Part shown: piece by piece, positions 32,548 to 40,069 of the stretch
How the letters are laid out: every line of letters begins with the position of its first letter
Position numbering within the stretch: the stretch's first letter is position 1
From: Candidatus Methanomethylophilus sp. UBA78
GTDB taxonomy: Archaea > Thermoplasmatota > Thermoplasmata > Methanomassiliicoccales > Methanomethylophilaceae
DNA length: 45,250 bases
Assembly: GCA_002503545.1 (NCBI GenBank)
Contig: DARY01000010.1
Coordinates: 4,838 to 50,087, forward strand
Direction: 5' to 3'
The notes under the pieces: generated by a model
Databases searched by the model: none
Told to the model about the DNA's origin: nothing
Seen by the model: only the letters and a program-made list of their open reading frames with translations
Program-made: the position numbers and the translations under genes

Positions 32548-33951
32548 TCAAATCGATTTGAGGTACTCCTCATCCGACTCTCCCCTGAACCAGGAGCAGA
32601 TTATCCCCACCACGCACATGCACAGGCACACGGAGAAGGCGAGGCGGATGGTGTCCACGAAGGCGCCGTAGGTCTCCTGCACGAGGTTGTCCGTGGAGCC
32701 CATGACTATCGAGATGGCGGCCATGGCTATGCTCATGGAGACCATCATGCCCGTCTGGCGGACGACCGAGACCACTCCCGAGGCCTCGCCCCTGTACTTG
32801 CCGGGCACCGACGAGAGTATGACGGAGGTGTTGGGGGAGGAGAACACGCCCATCCCGATGCCGATCAGCAGGAGCATGGCGGCCACGTAGGGGAGGGAGA
32901 ACTCCGTGCCGAGGAACAGGAACATGGCCACGCCGAAGCTCACTATGACCATGCCGAGGGTCGGCAGTATGCGCTTGTCCTCCATCCTGTCGGAGAGGGC
33001 CCCCATCCTGACCGTCAGGATCACCTGCGCGGCGGGCTGCAGGAGCATGAGCAGCCCGGCCTCCGTGGCCGTCAGGGCGCCTATGCTCTGCAGGTAGAGG
33101 GCCATGAAGAAGGCCACCGAGTAGGAGGCCCCGTAGTTCATGAAGGCGGCCACGCTCGACCTGCTGAACGTCTTTATGCCGAAGAGGCGGAGGTTGAGGA
33201 CGGGGCTCCTGCTCCTTCTCAGGTACCAAAGCGTCAAGACGAGCAGGCCTCCGCCCGAGATTATCATGGCCGCGGCCGGGGAGGAGGTCACGTTTATCAC
33301 ACCGAACATGAGGACGAACACCGACAGGCCCCATAGGACGGAGCCCTTCCAGTCCATGGTCTCCTCCGGGGTGGGGGTGACCTCCTTCCTGAAGTTGAGC
33401 AGGAAGGCGAAGGAGACGGCCACGAGCACGAGTATGATCAGGAAGCAGACCCTCCATCCCACGGAGTCGGAGACGAGGCCGCCGACGGTCGGTCCCAGGG
33501 AGAGTCCTATGTAGACCGCCGTCGTGTTGACGCCGATGGCCCATCCGCGCCTCTCGAGGGGGAACACGTAGGTGAGCATGGCTATCGAGGTCACGCCCAT
33601 CATCGCCGACCCGAAACCTATGGCGAAACGCATGGCTATGAAGAAGACGAAGTCCGGACTGACCATCGCGAGGGCGGTGGTCGCGCCGGTGATGGCGAGG
33701 CCTGCCATGAATACCTTCCTCATGCCGTAGATGCTCGCCAGACGGGCGGCGGGGACCATCGCTATGACGGATCCCAGCAGGAAGAGGGTGTTCACGTAGC
33801 CGAGGTCGTGGGAGCTGACGGAGAACTCGCTGCCGATCATGATGAGCGCCAGGTTCAGCATGGTGCTCATGAGGGGCGTTATGAACGCGCCCGATACGGT
33901 GAACGCCAGGAGGCGCCTTCTGTCGGCGTCGGTGTATGTCTGCTCTCCCAT
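32548..33951 (-). CDS. 14-TM MFS multidrug exporter (DHA2, EmrB/QacA-like)
   Basis: Protein of 467 residues with about 14 hydrophobic segments. Motif C-like GLSLGPTVGG at TM5, motif A-like ARLASIYGMRKV after TM2 and the GMGVFSSPN motif of TM11 mark the DHA2 group. Expected to pump amphipathic compounds out in exchange for protons; substrate unknown. It lies 52 bp upstream of the CDF gene on the same strand but the latter has its own TATA box. Divergent from cysK. Confidence 0.9.
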   Translation of the reverse strand: MGEQTYTDADRRRLLAFTVSGAFITPLMSTMLNLALIMIGSEFSVSSHDLGYVNTLFLLGSVIAMVPAARLASIYGMRKVFMAGLAITGATTALAMVSPDFVFFIAMRFAIGFGSAMMGVTSIAMLTYVFPLERRGWAIGVNTTAVYIGLSLGPTVGGLVSDSVGWRVCFLIILVLVAVSFAFLLNFRKEVTPTPEETMDWKGSVLWGLSVFVLMFGVINVTSSPAAAMIISGGGLLVLTLWYLRRSRSPVLNLRLFGIKTFSRSSVAAFMNYGASYSVAFFMALYLQSIGALTATEAGLLMLLQPAAQVILTVRMGALSDRMEDKRILPTLGMVIVSFGVAMFLFLGTEFSLPYVAAMLLLIGIGMGVFSSPNTSVILSSVPGKYRGEASGVVSVVRQTGMMVSMSIAMAAISIVMGSTDNLVQETYGAFVDTIRLAFSVCLCMCVVGIICSWFRGESDEEYLKSI

Positions 33952-34089
33952 GCGACCATGTTAATGTTCCAGTCTATTAAACATAGCGTTTCAACACGGA
34001 AAATCACCGGCGGAACCGCCCCGCACCGAAACGAATACCGCAGAAGGAGACTCCCTTATCAACCGAATATTATCGATAGCGGAGGAATA

Positions 34090-34098
34090 ATGTGCCAG
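34090..34098 (+). repeat. ATGTGCCAG motif, copy 6
   Basis: Plus-strand copy between the divergent exporter and cysK genes, in the 13-nt loop of a perfect 7-bp inverted repeat AGGAATA (34083-34089)/TATTCCT (34103-34109). This is the clearest stem-loop of the set. Confidence 0.65.
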
Positions 34099-34143
34099 AC
34101 AATATTCCTATACAGATTAAAAAAATAATTTAGGGATACATTA

Positions 34144-34152
34144 AAATAAATA
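34144..34152 (+). promoter_or_regulatory. TATA box of cysK
   Basis: AAATAAATA centred 27 nt before ATG 34175; leaderless start expected. Confidence 0.6.
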
Positions 34153-34174
34153 CTCCTTAGCGATTGTTACATCT

Positions 34175-35083
34175 ATGACTCTATGCAAATCAGTCACGGA
34201 AGCGATAGGGAACACGCCGATGGTCAGGCTCGGCAAGCTCGCGCCCGCCGGGAGCGAGGTCTACGTCAAACTCGAGGGCAAGAACCCCGGAGGATCCGTC
34301 AAGGACCGCCCCGTCCTCGCCATGATCAACGATGCGGAGGCGAGGGGCCTCCTCAGGAAAGGCGGCGTCCTGATTGAGCCGACCTCGGGGAACACCGGGA
34401 TCGCCATAGCCATGATCTCGGCCGCACGCGGGTACAGATGCATCCTCGTCATGCCGGAGACCATGTCCAAGGAGAGGCAGGCGTACATGAAGGCCTACGG
34501 GGCCGAGATCGTCCTCACCCCGGGAAGCCTCGGGATGAAGGGGACCCTGGACAAGGCCAAGGAGCTCCTCGAGAGCATCCCCGGCTCCGTCAGCCTCGGA
34601 CAGTTCGACAACCCCGCCAACATCCTGGCGCACAGGACCGGCACCGGAAGGGAGATCCTCGCCGACCTCCCCGACGTGGACTACGTGGTGGCCGGTTTCG
34701 GAACGGGAGGCACCATCTCGGGAATCGGATGGGCCATCAGGGACGCCGGATCCGACGCCAAGACCATCGCCGTCGAGCCCGCGGAGAGCGCGCTCGTCAC
34801 CGGCGGACAGACCGGACCCCACAAGATCCAGGGCATCGGCGCGAACTTCGTACCCAGGAACCTCGACAGGAGCGTCATATCGGAGATCAGGACCGTCAGG
34901 AGCCAGGATGCCATCGACACCGCGAAGCGCCTTGCGAAAGAGGAAGGTATATTTGCAGGGATATCTTCGGGAGCGAACGTATTCATGGCCATCGAGGTCG
35001 CCAGGGAGAACCCCGGCAAGAAGATCGTGGCCATCCTGCCCGACGGCGGGGACAAATACGTGAGCATGGGCATCTTCGACTGA
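34175..35083 (+). CDS. cysK: Cysteine synthase (O-acetylserine sulfhydrylase)
   Basis: PLP enzyme that forms cysteine from O-acetylserine and sulfide. Of 302 residues, IGNTPMVRLGKL, the PLP Lys43 in GGSVKDRP, EPTSGNTGI, GFGTGGTISGIG and the late SSGAN loop are the expected motifs, and the length is normal. It heads a cluster with metA and ridA on the same strand; the gap to metA is 36 bp, so one transcript is likely. Distinguishing CysK from CysM by sequence alone is uncertain. Confidence 0.94.
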   Translation: MTLCKSVTEAIGNTPMVRLGKLAPAGSEVYVKLEGKNPGGSVKDRPVLAMINDAEARGLLRKGGVLIEPTSGNTGIAIAMISAARGYRCILVMPETMSKERQAYMKAYGAEIVLTPGSLGMKGTLDKAKELLESIPGSVSLGQFDNPANILAHRTGTGREILADLPDVDYVVAGFGTGGTISGIGWAIRDAGSDAKTIAVEPAESALVTGGQTGPHKIQGIGANFVPRNLDRSVISEIRTVRSQDAIDTAKRLAKEEGIFAGISSGANVFMAIEVARENPGKKIVAILPDGGDKYVSMGIFD

Positions 35084-35119
35084 AGGGCCCGGTGCCGACT
35101 CCAAGGGGTGTAATGTCAG

Positions 35120-36049
35120 ATGCCGATAAACGTACCGAACGACCTTCCGGCCGCAACCGTTCTCGAGAACGAGAACATATTCGTGATGCGCGAGAACCGC
35201 GCGACATCGCAGGACATACGCCCCCTGGACCTCCTCATCCTGAACCTCATGCCCACCAAGGTGGAGACGGAGATCCAGCTCATGAGACTGCTCTCCAACA
35301 GCCCCCTCCAGGTCAACGTCCGCATGCTGCAGATGTCGTCCCACGTGTCCAAGAACACGTCCCAGGCCTATCTGGACAGGTTCTACGACCGCTTCGACGA
35401 CGTCCGCGGCAGGAAATGGGACGGCCTGATAATAACGGGGGCCCCGGTGGAGAACATCGACTTCGAAAACGTCGACTACTGGAGCGAGCTGTGCGGGATC
35501 ATGGAGTGGTCCAAGAGGAACGTCTTCTCCACCCTGCACATATGCTGGGGGGCGCAGGCCGGCCTCAAGTACCACTACGGCATCGACAAGTACCCCCTCG
35601 CATCCAAGATGTCCGGCGTCTTCGCCCACAGGGCGGTCGTCAGGGACGACCCCCTGCTCAGGGGATGCGACGACGTCTTCTGGATCCCCCACTCCAGGCA
35701 CACGGAGGTCAGGGCGGAGGACGTGATGAGGAACCCCCACCTGCACATCATCGCCGTGTCGGACGAGGCGGGGGTGGGCATCGTCGTCAGCGAGAAGGCC
35801 GGACAGGTGTTCGTCACCGGCCACATGGAGTACGACGCCAAGACGCTCTCCTACGAGTACTACCGCGACCTCGGCAAGGGCATGAACCCCCACATACCCG
35901 ACCACTACTTCCCCGACGACGACCCCTCCAAGGACCCGCTGATGAACTGGCGCAGCACCGCCAACCTGATATTCTCCAACTGGCTCAACTACTACGTGTA
36001 CCAGAGGACGCCCTACGACATCAACGAGATCGGAAAGGACAGTGATTGA
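35120..36049 (+). CDS. metA: Homoserine O-acetyltransferase, MetA type
   Basis: Activates homoserine for methionine synthesis. Of 309 residues, catalytic Cys142 lies in HICWGAQAGL, His235 and Glu237 in GHMEYD. Position 111 is Glu (TGAPVEN); in this family Glu111 goes with acetyl-CoA use and Gly111 with succinyl-CoA, so the product is predicted to be O-acetylhomoserine. Upstream GGGGTG lies 11 nt before ATG 35120. The stop abuts the ridA start. With cysK it joins the cysteine and methionine acetyl-ester steps. Confidence 0.94.
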   Translation: MPINVPNDLPAATVLENENIFVMRENRATSQDIRPLDLLILNLMPTKVETEIQLMRLLSNSPLQVNVRMLQMSSHVSKNTSQAYLDRFYDRFDDVRGRKWDGLIITGAPVENIDFENVDYWSELCGIMEWSKRNVFSTLHICWGAQAGLKYHYGIDKYPLASKMSGVFAHRAVVRDDPLLRGCDDVFWIPHSRHTEVRAEDVMRNPHLHIIAVSDEAGVGIVVSEKAGQVFVTGHMEYDAKTLSYEYYRDLGKGMNPHIPDHYFPDDDPSKDPLMNWRSTANLIFSNWLNYYVYQRTPYDINEIGKDSD

Positions 36050-36427
36050 ATGGTGGACGCAGTGAGCACGGACAGGGCCCCCATGGCCGTCGGGCCCTAC
36101 TCCCAGGCGGTCGTCGCGGGCAACATGGTGTTCACCGCGGGCGAGCTCCCGGTCAACCCCAAGACCGGGGCCATACCCGCCACCATAGAGAAGCAGACCG
36201 AACTGGCACTCAGCAACGTAAAGGCCATCCTGAAGGACGCCGGGGTCAGGGAGAGGGGGATCGTCTCCGTGACCGTCTACCTCACCGACATCAACGACTT
36301 CGGCAAGATGAACCTGATCTACGCCGAGCACTTCAGTCAGCCGTACCCCGCCCGGTCCTGCGTGGCGGTCTCCGCCCTCCCCAAGGGCGTCAAGATAATG
36401 GTCAGCGCCATCGGGATCATCGAATGA
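36050..36427 (+). CDS. ridA: RidA (enamine/imine deaminase)
   Basis: Hydrolyses reactive 2-aminoacrylate and other enamines released by PLP enzymes. The 125 residues carry the family signature near the C-terminus, with the catalytic Arg in PARSCVAVSALPKG and the N-terminal GPYSQAV. It directly follows metA (ATG immediately after TGA). Placement with cysK makes sense because PLP enzymes acting on serine derivatives leak 2-aminoacrylate. Confidence 0.93.
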   Translation: MVDAVSTDRAPMAVGPYSQAVVAGNMVFTAGELPVNPKTGAIPATIEKQTELALSNVKAILKDAGVRERGIVSVTVYLTDINDFGKMNLIYAEHFSQPYPARSCVAVSALPKGVKIMVSAIGIIE

Positions 36428-36453
36428 CCCAGTATGCGAAAACCTCTTCCTTT

Positions 36454-36469
36454 TCCCGCGGATGCGGGA
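36454..36469. terminator. Hairpin between ridA and the SPASM gene
   Basis: TCCCGC-GGAT-GCGGGA (6-bp stem, 4-nt loop) between convergent genes; pyrimidine-rich CTCTTCCTTTT precedes it on the plus strand. Confidence 0.4.
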
Positions 36470-36472
36470 CCC

Positions 36473-37612
36473 TCAGATCCCGTTGACCATCGGATTGACG
36501 AGCTTGCCGAGGATGGCGTCCCTCACGAGGGGGTTGAACCCGGAGAGGTCCTTCTTCTCCTCCATGACGGCGTCGACCTCCTTCTTTATGTGGCGGAAGA
36601 CCTCGCGGTAGATGCGGCAGGAATCCCCCTCGCGGTTGGCTATGCCGCACTGATAGTACGCATCCACGCTGCACCCGCCCTGGCAGTAATCGTAGACCTC
36701 GCACGTCTGGCACTTCGCCCTCCGCTCGATGGACCCCTGCAGGATCCGGGAGAAACCCTCGGTGCGGAACGCATCCGACATGCGCGATATGTCGTCGATG
36801 CTGCACATGCGGAACTCCGCGGGGCAGGCCTTGGCGCACGGGTACAGGTCCCCGTTGGGGTACATGCAGACCCATTTGGTCAGACAGGACGTGTGGGCGC
36901 AGTCGGACGGCTGCGGGTCCCCGAGCGCCGTGAGGACGTACAGGTAGTGCGGGATGAGGGGTATGCGGGCATCTGGGTCATTGAACCATCTGTCGAACGC
37001 CTCGATGCTGCCGCGTATGTACTCGTCCGGGTCGGGGACCAGTCCCGGGTCCGCGGCGGCGCATCCCGCGGGGATGACGGGCACCATGCTCACGGAGGCC
37101 CCCACGCCGTTGAAATGGCCGTATATCTCGGCCTGCCTCGACTGGCTCTCCCTCGAGATGGTGGCGCTGACGGAGAACACCCTCTCCTTCTCGCTGAGGC
37201 CGGCGATGAGGTCCTCCACCCGGCGGGGGTCGCGCCTCAGTATCCCCGCGCAGGGGCCCTCGTGGGAGACGCCGATGTTTATCATCTTCTCCCTGCAGAA
37301 CCTGACCATCCGGCCGTCCAGCTTCAGACCGTTGGTCTGGATCGTGTTGCCGACCTTCCTGACACCGAAGTACTTCTCCTGGAGTTCTATCGCCTTCCTG
37401 AAGAACGAAAGGGGCAGCGTGAGCGGTTCGCCGCCGTGCCAGATGAACCATGCCCCGTCGTATTCCTCGGAGACGATGCGGAATAGCTTCTCCAGCCTTT
37501 CAAAAGAGATTCTGGCCCCCGACGATCTCTCCCCGGGGGTGTGATAGCAATGCCTGCAACCTGCGTCGCAGGCAAGGGTGGGTTTGATGACGACCGAGAG
37601 GAAGCGGCCCAT
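36473..37612 (-). CDS. Radical SAM/SPASM peptide maturase
   Basis: Protein of 379 residues. The radical SAM cluster is CDAGCRHC (Cys15, Cys19, Cys22, CxxxCxxC), followed by WHGGEPL and IQTNGLKLD. The C-terminal SPASM domain is rich in Cys (CAHTSCLTKWVC, CAKACPAEF, CQTCEVYDYCQGGCS, CGIANREGDSC), giving sites for two auxiliary clusters. SPASM enzymes of this build install thioether or carbon crosslinks in ribosomal peptides, or mature enzymes such as sulfatases. The gene lies 20 bp downstream of a 10-Cys small protein on the same strand, which is its natural candidate substrate. An anaerobic sulfatase maturase role cannot be excluded, but no sulfatase is near. Confidence 0.88.
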   Translation of the reverse strand: MGRFLSVVIKPTLACDAGCRHCYHTPGERSSGARISFERLEKLFRIVSEEYDGAWFIWHGGEPLTLPLSFFRKAIELQEKYFGVRKVGNTIQTNGLKLDGRMVRFCREKMINIGVSHEGPCAGILRRDPRRVEDLIAGLSEKERVFSVSATISRESQSRQAEIYGHFNGVGASVSMVPVIPAGCAAADPGLVPDPDEYIRGSIEAFDRWFNDPDARIPLIPHYLYVLTALGDPQPSDCAHTSCLTKWVCMYPNGDLYPCAKACPAEFRMCSIDDISRMSDAFRTEGFSRILQGSIERRAKCQTCEVYDYCQGGCSVDAYYQCGIANREGDSCRIYREVFRHIKKEVDAVMEEKKDLSGFNPLVRDAILGKLVNPMVNGI

Positions 37613-37632
37613 GATGCAGCCGGATCCTTAAC

Positions 37633-37926
37633 TCAGAAGGGCCACCAGGTCCAAACCCCGTTGAACCCGTCCGTCACGTAGCAGCAGCAGGCGCAGCAGA
37701 TCACGATGGATCCGATGCAGGCGGCATGCTGTGCGGGGGTCGCGCAGTAGCCCCTCTCGCCGCAGCACGGGTACTCGCATTTGGCGTCCCCGTGGCTCTG
37801 CTCGGCGTTCTTCGGTGCGTTGTAATCCTTTTTCTCCTCTTCGCCGGTCTGGATGGCCATTGCGGTGAAGGCGAGAGGCGACTGGCTAGTGTAGGAAGCG
37901 ATTAAATCTTCGACAGACTGTGACAT
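37633..37926 (-). CDS. Candidate RiPP precursor peptide, Cys-rich
   Basis: Protein of 97 residues: an acidic, Cys-free leader (residues 1-48, MSQSVEDLIASYT...) and a C-terminal core with ten cysteines (50, 54, 55, 61, 70, 77, 78, 80, 81, 82) ending in Trp-rich WTWWPF. The run ICCACCCY is unusual. The bipartite leader/core layout and the adjacent SPASM enzyme suggest a ribosomally made, post-translationally crosslinked peptide. GGTGAG just upstream of ATG 37926 may be the ribosome-binding site; TATA-like ATTTTAATA (minus) near 37977 would give a leader of about 25 nt. I do not recognise a known family; a metal-binding small protein is the alternative. Confidence 0.7.
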   Translation of the reverse strand: MSQSVEDLIASYTSQSPLAFTAMAIQTGEEEKKDYNAPKNAEQSHGDAKCEYPCCGERGYCATPAQHAACIGSIVICCACCCYVTDGFNGVWTWWPF

Positions 37927-38074
37927 TAACTCACCCTGCCAATTGCTGGCTAGATAGTCTGCGTAATCGTTCCGTCTATTAAAATGGTTTTGTCCCCTCT
38001 TTATAAGTAAAAATATGGAAAGGGAGAACCCGAGAATAATCGCCCTCCCATTATTCCGATTTTACTCGTCGATG

Positions 38075-38083
38075 ATTTAAGTA
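38075..38083 (+). promoter_or_regulatory. TATA box of the DUF5685 gene
   Basis: ATTTAAGTA centred 27 nt upstream of ATG 38106; divergent from the RiPP precursor promoter. Confidence 0.5.
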
Positions 38084-38105
38084 GATTGTGCGATGGGGAT
38101 GCATC

Positions 38106-39020
38106 ATGTTCGGCTACACCGTCCCCATGTACTCCCGTATGCCGGCGCCGGAGCGCGCGACCTACCAGAGGTACTACTGCGAGACGTGCCACCAGCTGAA
38201 GGCGGGTTTCGGCCTCGTCAGCACCGCCGCCGTCAACTACGACATGACGTTCAACACCATCGTCATCGATGCCGTGGCCGGCGACGGGGAGGTCTTCGAG
38301 GGGACCCCCAAATCGATAGGCTGCGTCTTCCGCGGGCCCAAGGCGGATTCCGACATCTTCAGGAAGATGGCCGCCTACACCGTGATCCTCACGAAATGGG
38401 AGATCGTGGACGACATGGAGGACAAACCGTCGGTGAAGACCGACCTCGTGGACCTCGTCCTGGGCAGGGCCATATCGCGGGCGGAGGAGATGTACCCCGA
38501 GTACGACGAGACGGTCGGCAGGGGGTTCGGACGGCTGCGCGAGATGGAACTGGAGGGCTGCACCGACGCCGTCAGGATGGGGAAGGAGTTCGGCAGGTAC
38601 CTCGCGGAACCGCTGGGCGACATAGCGGGGGACGGCGATTCGCCGTCGATGAGGGAGATGTTCGCCGACCTGACCGCCGCCGTCTACGTGATGGACGCCG
38701 TGGACGACCTGGAGGACGACTTCATGGACGGCACCTACAACCCGTTCCTGGAGGGCTGCCCGGACTTCAGGAACCGCGACGACTTCATGAGGAGGAACCT
38801 CTACGAGATGACGGGGCTGGTCAACGGCGTGATAGGGGACCTGCAGAGGGATTACTCCGCCGTGAGGAAGGGCATGAAGTCGATGACCGGGGTGACCGAC
38901 AACATAGTGTACCTGGGCGTACCGGAATCGGCCAAGAACGCCGTAGCCGGGAGGAGCGGGGCGAAGATGAGCGTGAAGAACGCCCTGGACCTCAGGAAGA
39001 AGAGGACCTCCACTTACTGA
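38106..39020 (+). CDS. DUF5685-like protein
   Basis: Protein of 304 residues. The N-terminal MFGYTVPM and ATYQRYYCETCHQLKAGFGLVS resemble DUF5685 proteins, which start with FGYV...YYCGLC. Two acidic clusters, DDMEDK (near 102) and the later MDAVDDLEDDFMDG (near 198-211), recall the Asp-rich motifs of all-helical isoprenoid synthases, but the second motif spacing is not canonical, so an enzyme call would be guesswork. ATG 38106 is preferred over 38088 by the TATA spacing. Its 3' end overlaps the convergent Cys-rich gene by 7 bp. Confidence 0.65.
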   Translation: MFGYTVPMYSRMPAPERATYQRYYCETCHQLKAGFGLVSTAAVNYDMTFNTIVIDAVAGDGEVFEGTPKSIGCVFRGPKADSDIFRKMAAYTVILTKWEIVDDMEDKPSVKTDLVDLVLGRAISRAEEMYPEYDETVGRGFGRLREMELEGCTDAVRMGKEFGRYLAEPLGDIAGDGDSPSMREMFADLTAAVYVMDAVDDLEDDFMDGTYNPFLEGCPDFRNRDDFMRRNLYEMTGLVNGVIGDLQRDYSAVRKGMKSMTGVTDNIVYLGVPESAKNAVAGRSGAKMSVKNALDLRKKRTSTY

Positions 39021-39277
39021 TCGTTCAGGGAGAGCCTTCCGCAGGGGTCGTACCTGTCGCAGACGCTCAGTATGTCGGTGGGCGCCTTGGTGACGCCGCA
39101 TACGGCCTTCCCGAACTCGATCACCGCATGGGAGCAGTTCTCGCAGCATCCTGGGCGGTATCTGGGACATGAGTGCTTGGCGCTGACCACCTTGTTGTTG
39201 ACCATGCAGGCCCAGTCGTCGTCCGAGTGGACGCAGTATCTGCAGACATCGCATTTGCCATACCTTTCGTCTGTCAT
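39014..39277 (-). CDS. Small Cys-rich metal-binding protein
   Basis: Protein of 87 residues with eleven cysteines in CxxCxxC-type clusters (KCDVCRYCVH, then WACMVNN, HSCPRYRPGCCENCSH, AVCGV, VCDRYDPC). The pattern is that of a structural zinc or iron-sulfur protein of unknown role. ATG 39277 (MTDERYGKC) is chosen; 40 upstream codons in frame (to 39397) run into a copy of the ATGTGCCAG motif and do not look coding. Ends with TAA. Confidence 0.6.
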   Translation of the reverse strand: MTDERYGKCDVCRYCVHSDDDWACMVNNKVVSAKHSCPRYRPGCCENCSHAVIEFGKAVCGVTKAPTDILSVCDRYDPCGRLSLNDQ

Positions 39278-39388
39278 GTGAGGATTCCAGTCTATCAGGA
39301 GGTTGTAGATAAACATGCTGGACAGACTCCCCCGCCTGTCAGGGGGAGACCGGAGGACCGCGGGACGATAGGGAAGCCGATATGCGGT

Positions 39389-39397
39389 CTGGCACAT
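39389..39397 (-). repeat. ATGTGCCAG motif, copy 7
   Basis: Minus-strand copy between two minus-strand genes, within an inverted repeat ATGCGG (39382-39387)/CCGCAT (39412-39417). Confidence 0.6.
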
Positions 39398-39435
39398 CTC
39401 CCCCGGATCCGCCGCATCCGGACGGTTTCATCCGT

Positions 39436-39444
39436 CTGGCACAT
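39436..39444 (-). repeat. ATGTGCCAG motif, copy 8
   Basis: Minus-strand copy 47 bp from copy 7. Its last base belongs to a hairpin GACGG-TTTCAT-CCGTC (39421-39436). Confidence 0.6.
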
Positions 39445-39481
39445 GGTTCCGGCCGGCGTTCCGCGGACACGCGGTGCCGGT

Positions 39482-39940
39482 TCATACCATGATGCGCCCG
39501 TCGGAGACGTTGCTCCTGACGATGTCGTAGACGTCGCTGAAGCTCATGCCCGTGGATATCGCGATGGTCGTGCAGGATTCCCCGTCGGCGTATCTCCTGA
39601 GGACGTCCTCCACCTTCTCCGGATCCATGGGATTGCGGGGGGCGAACCTCGACCTGGGTGCCGCATCGGAGTTCCTGACCGGGACCGCCCACTTGACGGA
39701 ATGGCATTTGGGACACCTCTTGGGTTCGCTGTTGGTGGTGCCCCATTCGTGGTTGCATCTGTAGCATCTGCAGACGTGGTAGTCCTTCATCCACACCGTG
39801 GACCTGCATTTCGGACAGTTCTTCGGAGGGCCGTCGCTCTTGCGGGCCACCCAGCGGTGAAAACATCTGGAACAGACCAGCACCTTCCCGGCAGTCACCG
39901 GCCCTTCGGAAATACCCCCTCTTACAGAGTCGCCGCCCAT
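39482..39940 (-). CDS. Double zinc-ribbon protein with helix-turn-helix, putative regulator
   Basis: Protein of 152 residues. Two zinc ribbons of CxxC...CxxC type (VCSRCFHRWV...NCPKCRST and RCYRCNHEWG...RCPKCHSV) are followed by a linker and a helix-turn-helix (VEDVLRRYADGESCTTIAISTGMSFSDVYDIV). Such a fusion suggests DNA binding. ATG 39940, with the bidirectional TATA ATATAATAAA at 39971-39980 about 36 nt upstream, gives a leader near 10 nt. No operon partner. Confidence 0.7.
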   Translation of the reverse strand: MGGDSVRGGISEGPVTAGKVLVCSRCFHRWVARKSDGPPKNCPKCRSTVWMKDYHVCRCYRCNHEWGTTNSEPKRCPKCHSVKWAVPVRNSDAAPRSRFAPRNPMDPEKVEDVLRRYADGESCTTIAISTGMSFSDVYDIVRSNVSDGRIMV

Positions 39941-39969
39941 TCAAATCACCCGTAGGGCCCTCTGGTCCG

Positions 39970-39982
39970 GATATAATAAAGC
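39970..39982. promoter_or_regulatory. Possible bidirectional TATA box
   Basis: GATATAATAAAGC reads as TATA on both strands: leftward for the zinc-ribbon/HTH gene (39940), rightward for a candidate small RNA beginning near 40001. Confidence 0.45.
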
Positions 39983-40000
39983 CTACGAACATATGCAATC

Positions 40001-40069
40001 GGAATGAATCCAACCTGACGGAGGCAGAAACGCCTGCGTACATGCGGGAACGGCATCCCGTTCCCTTTT
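40001..40069 (+). ncRNA. Candidate small RNA with terminator hairpin
   Basis: No coding capacity. A rightward TATA lies at 39970-39982; about 26 nt later an RNA would begin near 40001. It contains a small hairpin AGGC-AGAAAC-GCCT (about 40022-40035) and ends in a perfect 8-bp stem GGGAACGG-CATC-CCGTTCCC (40046-40065) followed by TTTT, a textbook terminator with no gene ahead of it. Borders are inferred. It could alternatively be a remnant of a lost gene end. Confidence 0.35.

Noticed and set aside
36473..37612. Anaerobic sulfatase maturase
   Set aside because: Sequence build allows it, but no sulfatase is nearby and the adjacent Cys-rich peptide is a better substrate candidate; kept as an alternative.
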